Below, in pieces: positions 40,344 to 49,005 of a stretch of 64,000 nucleotides of DNA. The position numbers and the translations under genes were made by a program. Origin of the DNA: JAGRGG01 sp965217265 (GTDB lineage: Bacteria; Pseudomonadota; Alphaproteobacteria; Geminicoccales; Geminicoccaceae); assembly GCA_965217265.1 (NCBI GenBank), contig CBDCHP010000004.1, positions 62,001 through 126,000 of the forward strand. Reading direction: 5' to 3'. The notes below the pieces were generated by a model. That model did no database searches. It saw only the letters and a program-made list of their open reading frames with translations, and had not been told where the DNA came from. The stretch's first letter is position 1. Every line of letters begins with the position of its first letter.

Positions 40344-41447
40344 ATGGGCGCTTACATCCTCCGCCGTCTGCTCTTGATGATCCCGACCCTGTTCGGGATC
40401 ATGGCGATCACCTTCGTCGTCGTCCAGTTCACCCCCGGCGGGCCGATCGAGCAGGCGCTGGCCGAGATGAAGGGTACCGCCGTCGACGCGACCGCGCGCT
40501 TTGGCGGCGGCACGGGCGATTTGGCGGCGACCGGCGGCGGGGGCGGCAACGATAGCGCGTCGGGCGCCTATCGCGGTGCCGCCGGGCTCGACCCCGAGTT
40601 CATCGCCTCCCTGGAGCGCCAGTTCGGCTTCGACCGGCCGCTCTACGAGCGCTTCTTCATGATGATGTGGGACTTCGTTCGCTTCGATTTCGGCGAGAGC
40701 TACTTCTTACGCCAGCCGGTGGTCGATCTCATCATCGACAAGCTGCCGGTCTCGATCAGTCTGGGGCTCTGGACGACGCTGCTCACCTACCTGATCTCGA
40801 TCCCGCTCGGGATCAGAAAGGCGGTCCGGGACGGCTCGAAGTTCGACGTCTGGACCTCGGGCGTCATCATCGTCGGCTACGCCGTGCCCTCATTCCTGTT
40901 CGCCATCCTGCTCATCATCCTGTTCGCCGGCGGGCGCTACTTCGACCTGTTTCCCTTGCGCGGCCTCGTCTCGGACGACTGGTCGAGCCTGGCTTGGCCC
41001 GAACGCATCCTCGATTACCTGTGGCACATCGCGCTGCCGGTCGCGGCGATGGTGGTCTCGGGCTTCGCCACGCTCACCATGCTGACCAAGAACTCGTTTC
41101 TGGACGAGATCAACAAGCAGTACGTCGTCACCGCCCGCGCCAAGGGCTTGACCGAGAACCGGGTCCTCTACGGCCACGTCTTCCGCAACGCCATGCTGAT
41201 CGTGATCGCGGGCTTTCCCTCCGCCTTCATCGGCGTCCTGTTCACCGGCGCCCTCCTGATCGAGGTGATCTTCTCGCTCGACGGGCTCGGGCTCTTGGGC
41301 TGGGAGGCGGCGATCAACCGCGACTACCCGATCATGTTCGCGACTTTGTACTTCTTCACCCTGATCGGCCTGCTGCTCGGCCTCCTGGGCGACATCATGT
41401 ACACGGTGATCGACCCGCGCATCGACTTCGAGGGCCGGCAGGCGTGA
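40344..41447 (+). CDS. yejB: YejB-like ABC transporter permease
   Basis: 367 residues from ATG 40344, 11 bp after yejA. The N-terminal helix MGAYILRRLLLMIPTLFGIM and VQFTPGGPIEQALAEM are the YejB opening. A Gly-rich periplasmic insert (GGGTGDLAATGGGGGNDSAS, about 53-72) is usual in YejB. The EAA loop is TARAKGLTENRVLYGHVFRN. It forms the membrane channel with the next gene, with which it overlaps by 4 bp (GTGA). Confidence 0.93.
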   Translation: MGAYILRRLLLMIPTLFGIMAITFVVVQFTPGGPIEQALAEMKGTAVDATARFGGGTGDLAATGGGGGNDSASGAYRGAAGLDPEFIASLERQFGFDRPLYERFFMMMWDFVRFDFGESYFLRQPVVDLIIDKLPVSISLGLWTTLLTYLISIPLGIRKAVRDGSKFDVWTSGVIIVGYAVPSFLFAILLIILFAGGRYFDLFPLRGLVSDDWSSLAWPERILDYLWHIALPVAAMVVSGFATLTMLTKNSFLDEINKQYVVTARAKGLTENRVLYGHVFRNAMLIVIAGFPSAFIGVLFTGALLIEVIFSLDGLGLLGWEAAINRDYPIMFATLYFFTLIGLLLGLLGDIMYTVIDPRIDFEGRQA

Positions 41448-42634
41448 GGCTCATCAAGACGCCGATGGGCCGGCGGCGCTGGCAGAACTTCAAGGCCAAC
41501 CGCCGCGGCTTCGTCGCCTTTTGGGTCTTCTTGAGCCTCTTCTTCGTCACGATGTTCGCCGAACTTTTGGCCAACGACCGGCCGCTCCTGGTCCGCTACG
41601 ACGGCGAGATCTACTACCCCTTCATCGAGACCTATCCCGAGACGACGTTCGGCGGCGAGTTCGCGACCGAGGCCGAGTACCGCGACCCGTTCGTCGCCGA
41701 CCTCATCGACGAGAAGGGCTGGGCGCTCTGGCCCCCGGTCGCGTTCTCGTATCGCACGATCAACTTCAACCTGCCGCAGCCGGCGCCGTCGCCGCCGTCG
41801 GGCTGGTTCTTCCAAGACCCGATCGGCAACTGCGAGCTTCAGCCCACGCGGCTGTGCGCCAACTATCTCGGCACCGACGACCAGGGCCGCGACGTGCTGG
41901 CGCGGGTGATCTACGGCTTTCGCATCTCGGTCCTGTTCGGCCTCGCCCTCACCGCGTTCGCCACCGTGATCGGCATCGCCGCCGGCGCGGTGCAGGGCTT
42001 CTACGGCGGCTGGCTCGACCTCCTCTTCCAGCGCTTCATCGAGGTCTGGACCAGCCTGCCGACGCTCTACATCCTCATCATCATGTCGAGCATCATCGTG
42101 CCGGGCTTCTGGCCGCTCCTCATCTTGATGGTGCTGTTCTCGTGGCCGGCGCTCGTCGCCGTCGTTCGGGCCGAATTCCTGCGCGCGCGCAAGCTCGACT
42201 TCGTCCGCGCCGCCTCGGCGCTCGGCGTCACCGACGCCACGATCATGTTCCGCCACATCCTGCCCAACGCCATGGTGGCATCCTTGACCTTCATGCCCTT
42301 CATCCTCTCCGGCTCGATCACGACGCTGACCTCGCTCGACTTCTTGGGCTTCGGACTGCCGCCCGGCTCGCCCTCGCTCGGTGAACTGTTGCAGCAGGGC
42401 AAGAACAACATCCAAGCCCCCTGGCTCGGCATCACCGGCTTTCTCGTGCTGGCCTTCATGCTCTCGCTCCTAGTCTTCGTCGGCGAGGCGGCGCGCGACG
42501 CCTTCGATCCGAGGAAGGCGTTCGACAACGTGAGTGCACCCGAGGCCACGCTCGACGTCGAGCAGCCCGACCCGGCCCAGGGCCCCGGCCGCGAGGCGGC
42601 GGTGCATGGCCCAAAGAGGGAGGCGCGGGCGTGA
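41444..42634 (+). CDS. yejE: YejE-like ABC transporter permease
   Basis: 396 residues from GTG 41444. A long first periplasmic loop (about 45-145) includes the YejE signature FGGEFATEAEYRDPFVADLI and the Pro-rich SPPSGWFFQDPIGN. Then come GTDDQGRDVLARVIYGFRIS and the helices typical of OppC-like permeases. The EAA loop is AASALGVTDATIMFRHILPN. The C-terminal 35 residues are hydrophilic. It overlaps yejF by 4 bp (GTGA). Confidence 0.93.
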   Translation: MRLIKTPMGRRRWQNFKANRRGFVAFWVFLSLFFVTMFAELLANDRPLLVRYDGEIYYPFIETYPETTFGGEFATEAEYRDPFVADLIDEKGWALWPPVAFSYRTINFNLPQPAPSPPSGWFFQDPIGNCELQPTRLCANYLGTDDQGRDVLARVIYGFRISVLFGLALTAFATVIGIAAGAVQGFYGGWLDLLFQRFIEVWTSLPTLYILIIMSSIIVPGFWPLLILMVLFSWPALVAVVRAEFLRARKLDFVRAASALGVTDATIMFRHILPNAMVASLTFMPFILSGSITTLTSLDFLGFGLPPGSPSLGELLQQGKNNIQAPWLGITGFLVLAFMLSLLVFVGEAARDAFDPRKAFDNVSAPEATLDVEQPDPAQGPGREAAVHGPKREARA

Positions 42635-44256
42635 AGCGGCTGCTCGAAATTGAGGATCTGCGCGTCGATTTCAGCGTCGGCGGGCGCTGGGTGCCGGCGG
42701 TCAAGGGGGTCACGTTCGGCCTTGACGCTAAGGAGACGCTGGCGATCGTCGGCGAGAGCGGCTCGGGCAAGTCGGTGACGGCGCTCTCGATCCTGCAGCT
42801 CCTGCCCTACCCCAAGGCGCGGCACCCGGCCGGCTCGATCCGCTTCGAGGGCGAGGAGATGCTCGGCGCCCCGCCGCGCACGTTGCGCCGGATGCGCGGC
42901 AACCGGGCCGGCATGATCTTTCAGGAGCCGATGACCTCGTTGAACCCCTTGCAGCCGATCGAGCGGCAAATCGGCGAGGTGCTGGCGCTGCACCAGGGCT
43001 TGGCCGGCGTCGCCGCGCGGCGAAGGGTGCTCGAACTGCTCGACCTCGTCCGGTTGCAGAACGCCGAGGGGCGGCTCGGCGCCTACCCGCACGAACTCTC
43101 CGGGGGGCAGCGCCAGCGGGTGATGATCGCGATGGCGCTCGCCAACGACCCCGACCTGCTCATCGCCGACGAGCCGACGACGGCGCTCGACGTCACCGTG
43201 CAGGCGCAGATCCTGGATCTCTTGATCGAACTGCAAGAGCGTATCGGCATGGCGATCCTGCTCATCACCCACGACCTCACCGTGGTGCGCAAGATCGCGC
43301 ACGACGTCGCGGTGATGCACGACGGGCTGATCGTTGAGGCGGGCCCGGCCGAGAAGGTCTTCTCGGCGCCGAAACACGCCTACACCAAGCACCTCCTCGC
43401 CTCCGAGCCGAAGGGCCGCCCGCGCGCCCTCAATCAGGACGCCGAGTTCGTCCTGCACGCCGCCGACGTCAGGGTCTACTTCCCGATCAAGCAGGGCTTC
43501 TTGAAGCGTACGGTCGGCAACGTCAAGGCGGTGGACGGGGTGACGCTCGCGGTCCGCCGCGGCGAGACGCTCGGCATCGTCGGCGAGAGCGGGTCGGGCA
43601 AGACGACGCTCGGCATGGCGCTCTTGCGGTTGATCGAGAGCAAGGGCCGGATCGTCTTCATGGGCCGCGAGATCGAGGTTCTGTCGCGCAAGGATCTCCG
43701 CCCCTTGCGCGCGAAGATGCAGATCGTCTTCCAGGACCCCTACGGCTCGCTCAGCCCGCGCATGTCGGTGGGCGAGATCGTCGGCGAGGGCCTCGCCGTC
43801 CACGCGCCCGAGTTGAAGCGCACCGGGCGGCGGGCGCGGGTCGAGGCGATCTTGAAGGAGGTCGGCCTCGATCCCTCGATGACCGAGCGCTACCCGCACG
43901 AGTTCTCCGGCGGCCAGCGCCAGCGGATCTCGATCGCGCGCGCGATGGTCCTGGAGCCCGACCTCGTCGTCCTCGACGAGCCGACCTCGGCGCTCGACAT
44001 GTCGGTCCAGGCCCAGATCGTGGCGCTCTTGCGCCGCTTGCAGGAGACGCACGGCCTCGCTTACCTGTTCATCAGCCACGACCTGCGCGTCGTGCGCGCG
44101 ATGAGCCACCAAGTGCTGGTCATGAAGGACGGCAAGGTGGTCGAGGAGGGCTCGACCGAGGACATCTTCGAGCGGCCCGAGAGCGCCTACACGCGGGCCC
44201 TGATGGCGGCGGCGTTCGAGTTGGCGACGCTGCACGAGGAGGCGGTGGCGGGCTGA
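42631..44256 (+). CDS. yejF: YejF-like duplicated ABC ATPase
   Basis: 541 residues from GTG 42631, with two fused ATPase domains. The first has Walker A IVGESGSGKSVTALSI, signature LSGGQRQRVMIAMAL and Walker B LLIADEPTTALDVT. The second (from about 280) has IVGESGSGKTTLGMALL, FSGGQRQRISIARAM and LVVLDEPTSALDMS. Both H-loops are intact. It supplies energy for YejABE import and ends the operon. Confidence 0.94.
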   Translation: MKRLLEIEDLRVDFSVGGRWVPAVKGVTFGLDAKETLAIVGESGSGKSVTALSILQLLPYPKARHPAGSIRFEGEEMLGAPPRTLRRMRGNRAGMIFQEPMTSLNPLQPIERQIGEVLALHQGLAGVAARRRVLELLDLVRLQNAEGRLGAYPHELSGGQRQRVMIAMALANDPDLLIADEPTTALDVTVQAQILDLLIELQERIGMAILLITHDLTVVRKIAHDVAVMHDGLIVEAGPAEKVFSAPKHAYTKHLLASEPKGRPRALNQDAEFVLHAADVRVYFPIKQGFLKRTVGNVKAVDGVTLAVRRGETLGIVGESGSGKTTLGMALLRLIESKGRIVFMGREIEVLSRKDLRPLRAKMQIVFQDPYGSLSPRMSVGEIVGEGLAVHAPELKRTGRRARVEAILKEVGLDPSMTERYPHEFSGGQRQRISIARAMVLEPDLVVLDEPTSALDMSVQAQIVALLRRLQETHGLAYLFISHDLRVVRAMSHQVLVMKDGKVVEEGSTEDIFERPESAYTRALMAAAFELATLHEEAVAG

Positions 44257-44278
44257 GCCTTCGTCCTCGAACCTTGTC

Positions 44279-46166
44279 CTAGACGACGTATTGGCGCCCG
44301 AGTTCGACGACCCGGGCGGCCGGAAGCCCGAAGAAGTCGCTGGCGTCGGCGGCGTTGGTCGCGAGCCCGATATAGAGCCGGTCGCGCCACAAGGGCATGC
44401 CGACGCGGCCCGAGGCGCGCAGGTGGCGCCGGCTCAAGAAGAAGCTCGTCGTGCCCAGCTCGAAATCGAAGCCCAGGCCGCGGCAGGCGGCGAGCGCGCG
44501 GGCGACGCTCGGTACCTCGGCGTAGCCGTAGCGCAGTTCGACGCGCACGAAGCCCTCGCCGACGGGCGCGAGCTTGATCCGTCGGTCGGACGGCACGCGC
44601 GGGCCTAGGTCGGTCGTCACGGTCAAGATCACGTTGTGCCGGTGCAAGACGTGGTTGTGGGCGAGGTTTTGCAGCAGCGCCAAGGGGGTGGTGTCGGGCT
44701 CCGCCGTCAAGAACACCGCCGTGCCCGGCGCTTGAGGCGGCGGGTTCGCTTCGAGCCGCCGGACGAGGTCCGCGAGCGGCACGCTGTCGCGCCGCGCGCG
44801 CCTGGCGAGGTAGGCCGTGCCGCGCACCCACGTGTCGATCAGCAGCACGATGACCGCCGCCAAGACGAGCGGCACGTAGCCGCCGTGCAGCACCTTGGCA
44901 AGGTTGGCGGCGAGGAAGGCGGCTTCGATCAAGGCGAAGGGGGCGAGCACCAGGGCCGCGAGCGTGCGCGACCAGCCCCGCGCCGCCGTCAAGGCGAGGT
45001 AGGCGAGCGCCGTCGTCACCAGCATGGTGCCGGTGACGGCGACGCCGTAGGCGGCGGCGAGGTCGCTCGACGTCTGGAACAGGACGACGAGCGCCACGAC
45101 CCCGACGAGCAGGAGGCGGTTCATCTGCGGCAGGTAGATCTGCCCGGCGTGCGTGGACGACGTGTGGTGGATGTCGAAACGCGGCAAAAGGCCCAGCCGC
45201 ACGGCTTGGCGGGTGAGCGAGAAGGCGCCGGTGATGACGGCTTGGCTCGCGATCACCGTGGCGGCCGTGGCGAGCAGCACCATCGGCAAGAGCGCCCACG
45301 CCGGGCTCAAGCGAAAGAACGGATCGTCGAGCGCGGACGGATCGGCCAGGACCAGGGCACCCTGACCGAGATAGTTGAGGCCGAGTGCCGGAAAGACGAG
45401 GCCGAACCACGCGGCCCGGATCGGGCCGCGCCCGAAATGGCCCATGTCGGCGTAGAGCGCCTCGGCCCCGGTGACGGCGAGGAAGACGGCGCCCAGGACG
45501 AGAAAACCGACGAGGCCGTGCGCGGCGAGGAAGTTCAAGGCGTAGCGCGGGTCGAGCGCCGCCAGGATCGAGGGGTCCGCCACGACGTGCGGCAGGGCGA
45601 CGAGCGCCATCGCCGCGAACCACGCGGCGGTGATCGGCCCGAACCAGCGCGCGATGGCGCCCGTGCCGCGGTGCTGGACGAGGAACAAGGCGACGAGGAC
45701 GACGAGGGTGAGGGGCACGACGTAGGCCGCGAGCGCCGGCGTCACGAGCTTCAGGCCCTCCACGGCCGAGAGGACCGAGATCGCGGGCGTGATGACGGCG
45801 TCGCCGTAGAAGAGGGCGGCGCCGGCAGCGCCCAGCGCCACGACGCCCACCCCCGTGGCGCCGGCACCGGCGCGGATCAGGGCGAGCAGTGAGAGGGTCC
45901 CGCCCTCGCCACGGTTGTCGAGCCGCAGCATCAAGACGACGTACTTCAAGGCGACGATGAGGATCAGCGCCCAAAGGAGGAGCGAGACGACGCCGATCAC
46001 CTCGGCGCGGCGTCACGCCGCCGGCCGAGGCCGCCTGCGCCGCCTCGCGAAAGGCGTAGAGCGGGCTCGTGCCGATGTCGCCGTAGACGACCCCGACGGC
46101 GCCGAGCGTGAGCGGCCAGAAGGCGGCCTCGGCCGGTTTGTCACCCGCCGCCGCGATTGAACTCAT
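44279..46166 (-). pseudogene. kup: Kup potassium transporter, single frameshift near N-terminus
   Basis: From ATG 46166 the frame gives MSSIAAAGDKPAEAAFWPLT, LGAVGVVYGDIGTSPLYAFR, EAAQAASAGG, the Kup start. At about 46005 the frame shifts and continues without further damage from EVIGVVSLLLWALILIVALK to a stop at 44279. The second part has YGDAVITPAISVLSAVEGLK, HHTSSTHAGQIYLPQMNRLL and the hydrophilic C-terminal domain. Twelve helices would be restored by one base. It may be a recent mutation or an assembly error in a GC-rich stretch. Kup takes up K+ with H+. A free start at codon 1 of the second frame would lack helix 1. Confidence 0.85.
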
Positions 46167-46468
46167 GCCGTCCCGCCGATGGTGGCCGACAGAACGTCGC
46201 ATCGTGAAGCAGCTTCGTGGGTGTTCGACATCGAGGGCGTGACCCGAACGGTAGACGCGGCAGGAACGTGCTTGAGCGGGGAAAGATCCCGCACGATGGC
46301 AAAAGCCTGCCGGCCGGGGCAATTTTCCGGCAGGCAAAGGAACCTTCGCCCGAAAGACTCTGTTCAACCATTGCGGGCAGGTCGATTTCGAACGACGCCC
46401 CAGCGCTTTGGCATAGGGGTGCTGCTTCGGTATCGGATCGTCCGCCAACGACGAACGGAGCCTGATCC
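46167..46468. promoter_or_regulatory. Divergent kup/PRC-barrel intergenic region with two hairpins
   Basis: 302 bp. Bases 46276-46300 form a GCGGG/CCCGC hairpin followed by ACGATGGCAAAA. Immediately next, 46305-46335 is a perfect 9-bp stem GCCTGCCGG/CCGGCAGGC with a 13-nt loop, followed by AAAGGAACC. The two adjacent stems could be an RNA control element for either divergent gene. They do not match a riboswitch consensus I know. No gene is seen. Confidence 0.4.
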
Positions 46469-47130
46469 ATGCGAAATATCATCGTGTTGACTTCGGCCTT
46501 GGCGCTCCTCGCGACGCCAACGCTGGCGCAGCAGCAGGGCGGCGAGGACTCGCAGACGGAGATGAACGCGCCGGTGACGGCGCCGCGCGCCGGAGACCCG
46601 GCGGCGCAGACGTCGGGAGGCGTGGTCCAGTCGCCCGAGGGCACGACCCCAGCGCCCGCGACGGAAATGGGGCAGGACACCGCCCAGATGGATTCCGAAA
46701 ACACGGCCCAGCCGCCCCAGGGCGTCGTGCAGCGGCAGGAGGACGGCCAGTCGCTCGCCGCCAACGTCATCGGCAGTTCGGTCCTCAACGCCAACGGCGA
46801 CAGCATCGGCGACATCAACAATCTGCTCATCGACAAGGGCAACACCGTCACCGCCGCCATCATCGGCGTCGGCGGCTTCTTGGGCATTGGCGAGAAGGAC
46901 GTCGGTCTCAAGATGGACCAGCTGACCTGGGACCCCCCCAAGGGCTGACCTTCACGACCGAGGTCACGCAAGAGCAACTCGAAGCCGCGCCCAATTTCCA
47001 GACGCTGGCCGCGCAACAGGCCGAGGACGCGGCGCAACAGGCGCAGCAGCAAACGCAAAGCACCACCGACACCACCGTCGCCCCGACGGCCCCGGTGGCG
47101 CCCGAAGACGGAACAGCCCCGGCGCAGTAA
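46469..47130 (+). pseudogene. PRC-barrel domain protein with frameshift in a C7 tract
   Basis: From ATG 46469 it has a clear signal peptide (IIVLTSALALLATPTLAQ), a Gln/Thr/Pro-rich spacer, then a PRC-barrel domain (VIGSSVLNANGDSIGDINNL, LIDKGNTVTAAIIGVGGFLG, GEKDVGLKMDQLTWD). The frame stops at 46948 right after a run of seven C (46934-46940). With one more C it would continue GLTFTTEVTQEQLEAAPNF through a Gln-rich tail (QQAEDAAQQAQQQTQ) to TAA 47130. Related periplasmic PRC-barrel proteins end in this way. Homopolymer location makes either a sequencing error or slippage plausible. The 159-residue short form might still fold. Confidence 0.75.
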
Positions 47131-47195
47131 CCCTTGAGCCGGCTCCTGCGAGCGGCGGTTCGAATCAATCCCGCCGTCGCAAGGGTCGCGCGGGT

Positions 47196-47759
47196 TCAGC
47201 CCAAAGGCGCCCGCGCGGCCCCCGCGTCTTCGTGCTCGCGCAGGCGCGGCAGCAGCTCGGCGAAGTTGCAGGGCCTGTGGCGGACGTCGAGCTGGTCGGC
47301 CAGGATCATGTCCCAGGCGTCGCGGCAAGCGCCGGGCGAGCCCGGTAGGGCGAACAGGTAGGTGCCGCGCGCCACGCCGGCGTCGGCCCGGCTCTGGATC
47401 GTGGACGTGCCGATCTTCTGGTAGGAGAGGTGGCGGAACAGTTCGCCGAAGCCCGGGATCGTCTTCTCGATCACCCGGTGCAGCGCTTCGGGCGTCACGT
47501 CGCGGCCGGTGACGCCGGTGCCGCCGGTGCTCAGCACGACCTCGATCGCGGGATCGTCGATCAGCCGTTGATAGGCCGCGACGATCGCCTCGGGGTCGTC
47601 CTTGACGATGCCGCGCCACGCGAGGTCGTGCCCGGCGGCGGCGAGGCGCTGTTCGAGCGCGTCGCCCGAGCGGTCGTCGTCGGGGCCGCGCGTGTCGGAG
47701 ACGGTGAGCACGGCGATCTTCAGCGGTCGAAACGGGGTTGAGATGTCAAGCTTAGGCAT
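47196..47759 (-). CDS. moaB: Molybdenum cofactor biosynthesis protein MoaB
   Basis: 187 residues from ATG 47759 (MPKLDISTPFRPLKIAVLTV). The molybdopterin-binding (MogA/MoaB) fold shows SDTRGPDDDRSGDALEQRL, VVLSTGGTGVTGRDVTPEAL, GFGELFRHLSYQKIGTSTIQ, SRADAGVARGTYLFALPGSP. It would adenylylate molybdopterin before Mo insertion. It follows the uracil-DNA glycosylase gene by 44 bp on the same strand. Confidence 0.94.
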   Translation of the reverse strand: MPKLDISTPFRPLKIAVLTVSDTRGPDDDRSGDALEQRLAAAGHDLAWRGIVKDDPEAIVAAYQRLIDDPAIEVVLSTGGTGVTGRDVTPEALHRVIEKTIPGFGELFRHLSYQKIGTSTIQSRADAGVARGTYLFALPGSPGACRDAWDMILADQLDVRHRPCNFAELLPRLREHEDAGAARAPLG

Positions 47760-47803
47760 GGCGGCTCGCAGGAGCTGGGTTGGTTCGTTGGCGGCTTCGT
47801 CGG

Positions 47804-48586
47804 CTACAAGGGTTCGGCCGCGTCGGGCGGCACGAGGCCGCGCGCGAGCATCGCCTTGCGGATCGTCAGCAAGTCGCGCCACGCGAGCTTCTTTTGCATC
47901 GGCTGGCGCAAGAGGTAGGCCGGGTGGAACACCGCCAGGACGGGGATATCGGCGCCGGTGCCGGGGTGATGATAGCACATCTCGCGGCCGCGCAGGCGGG
48001 TGATGCCCTCCTTCAGGCCGAGCAAAACGCGCATGGCGATCCCGCCGACGAAGACGATGTAGCCGGGTTGCAGGAGGTCGATCTGCCGCTCCAGGAAGGG
48101 CAGGCAGACGCCGATCTCGGCCGGGGTCGGGGCACGGTTGCCGGGCGGGCGCCAGTAGATGACGTTGGTGATCCAGACGTGGTGGCGGTCGAGGCCGATC
48201 GTGGCCAGCATCTTGTCGAGCACCCGGCCGGACGGGCCGCAGAACGGCCGGCCCTGCCGGTCCTCCTCGGCCCCCGGCGCCTCGCCGATCAGCATGACGC
48301 GGGCGTTCGGGCTGCCGTCGGCGAAGCACAAGGAGTTCGCCGTGTCCTTCAAGGAGCAGCCCTCGAAGGCTTCGAGCGCCCGCGCCAGCGCGTCCAGGCT
48401 GTCGCAGCCGGCGGCGAGCGCTTGCGCCGAGGCCGCGCGCGTACTCTCCGGCACGAGCAGGCTGGGCTGCGCCGGCGGCGTCGCGCGGCGCAGGGGCACG
48501 GGCGCCGGCAACGGCTCGGACATGGCGGGGGCGGGTGTTGCAGCCGGCGGCTCGACGGCGTAGGCCGGCCGCGGCGTCTCCGCCAA
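47804..48586 (-). CDS. Family-4 uracil-DNA glycosylase
   Basis: 260 residues if started at TTG 48586. It excises uracil from DNA. Family 4 motifs are VMLIGEAPGAEEDRQGRPFC (motif with GEAPG), GPSGRVLDKML, the NVIYWRPPGNRAPTP loop and VLAVFHPAYLLRQP; cysteines suitable for the [4Fe-4S] cluster are present. Coding-like sequence continues upstream in frame (ALAAWLEWGEACGVDVAL, a usual N-terminus of these proteins) up to a TGA at 48679-48681 but has no ATG or GTG. The true start may therefore have been lost or be misassembled. Confidence 0.88.
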   Translation of the reverse strand: MAETPRPAYAVEPPAATPAPAMSEPLPAPVPLRRATPPAQPSLLVPESTRAASAQALAAGCDSLDALARALEAFEGCSLKDTANSLCFADGSPNARVMLIGEAPGAEEDRQGRPFCGPSGRVLDKMLATIGLDRHHVWITNVIYWRPPGNRAPTPAEIGVCLPFLERQIDLLQPGYIVFVGGIAMRVLLGLKEGITRLRGREMCYHHPGTGADIPVLAVFHPAYLLRQPMQKKLAWRDLLTIRKAMLARGLVPPDAAEPL

Positions 48587-48679
48587 GGCGACGTCGACGC
48601 CGCAAGCCTCGCCCCATTCGAGCCACGCCGCGAGTGCTTGGCGGGCGGCTGACGTCCCCCCGTCGCCCGGCCCGATCGC

Positions 48680-48883
48680 TCAGATGTCCCGGTAGGGGAT
48701 CGGACGGTCCTCGGCGCCCATGACCAGCTTGCCGCCCTCATCCTGCGCCGCTATGTAACGGCCGTGCCCGACTGCGGTGCCGACGTAGAGGGTCGGCTTG
48801 ACCTTCTTGCCGTCGACGGTCTTCATCTGCTGCGCCGGGCCGCGCGCCGTAGGGTCGTTCTTGCTCTTCGACATCTTGAGCAT
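48680..48883 (-). CDS. Small basic protein, unknown function
   Basis: 67 residues from ATG 48883 (MLKMSKSKNDPTARGPAQQM; a second start is three codons in). No signal peptide. The Lys-rich N-terminal half is followed by KPTLYVGTAVGHGRYIAAQD and a Gly-rich ending RPIPYRDI. I recognise no named family. It lies directly upstream of the uracil-DNA glycosylase frame, separated only by the TGA that closes that frame. Confidence 0.6.
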   Translation of the reverse strand: MLKMSKSKNDPTARGPAQQMKTVDGKKVKPTLYVGTAVGHGRYIAAQDEGGKLVMGAEDRPIPYRDI

Positions 48884-49005
48884 TGCGGTTCTCTCTTGCT
48901 GTATTGAAGGTTGGTCGCCGGGACGTGTCGGCGCCCGAGGCCCCGCGATCGAGGCCGGTCTTGAGGCGGCGGCACCCCGTCGGGGACTTGAACCCAGGAG
49001 GTTGA

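Noticed and set aside
40495..40590. Gly-rich insertion in YejB as a novel domain
   Set aside because: Such a Gly-rich periplasmic segment is normal for YejB proteins.
46276..46400. Glycine or c-di-GMP riboswitch before the PRC-barrel gene or kup
   Set aside because: Some short strings (CAGGCAAAGG, GAAAGACTCTG) resemble glycine-riboswitch pieces, but the order and pairing of the conserved core do not fit.
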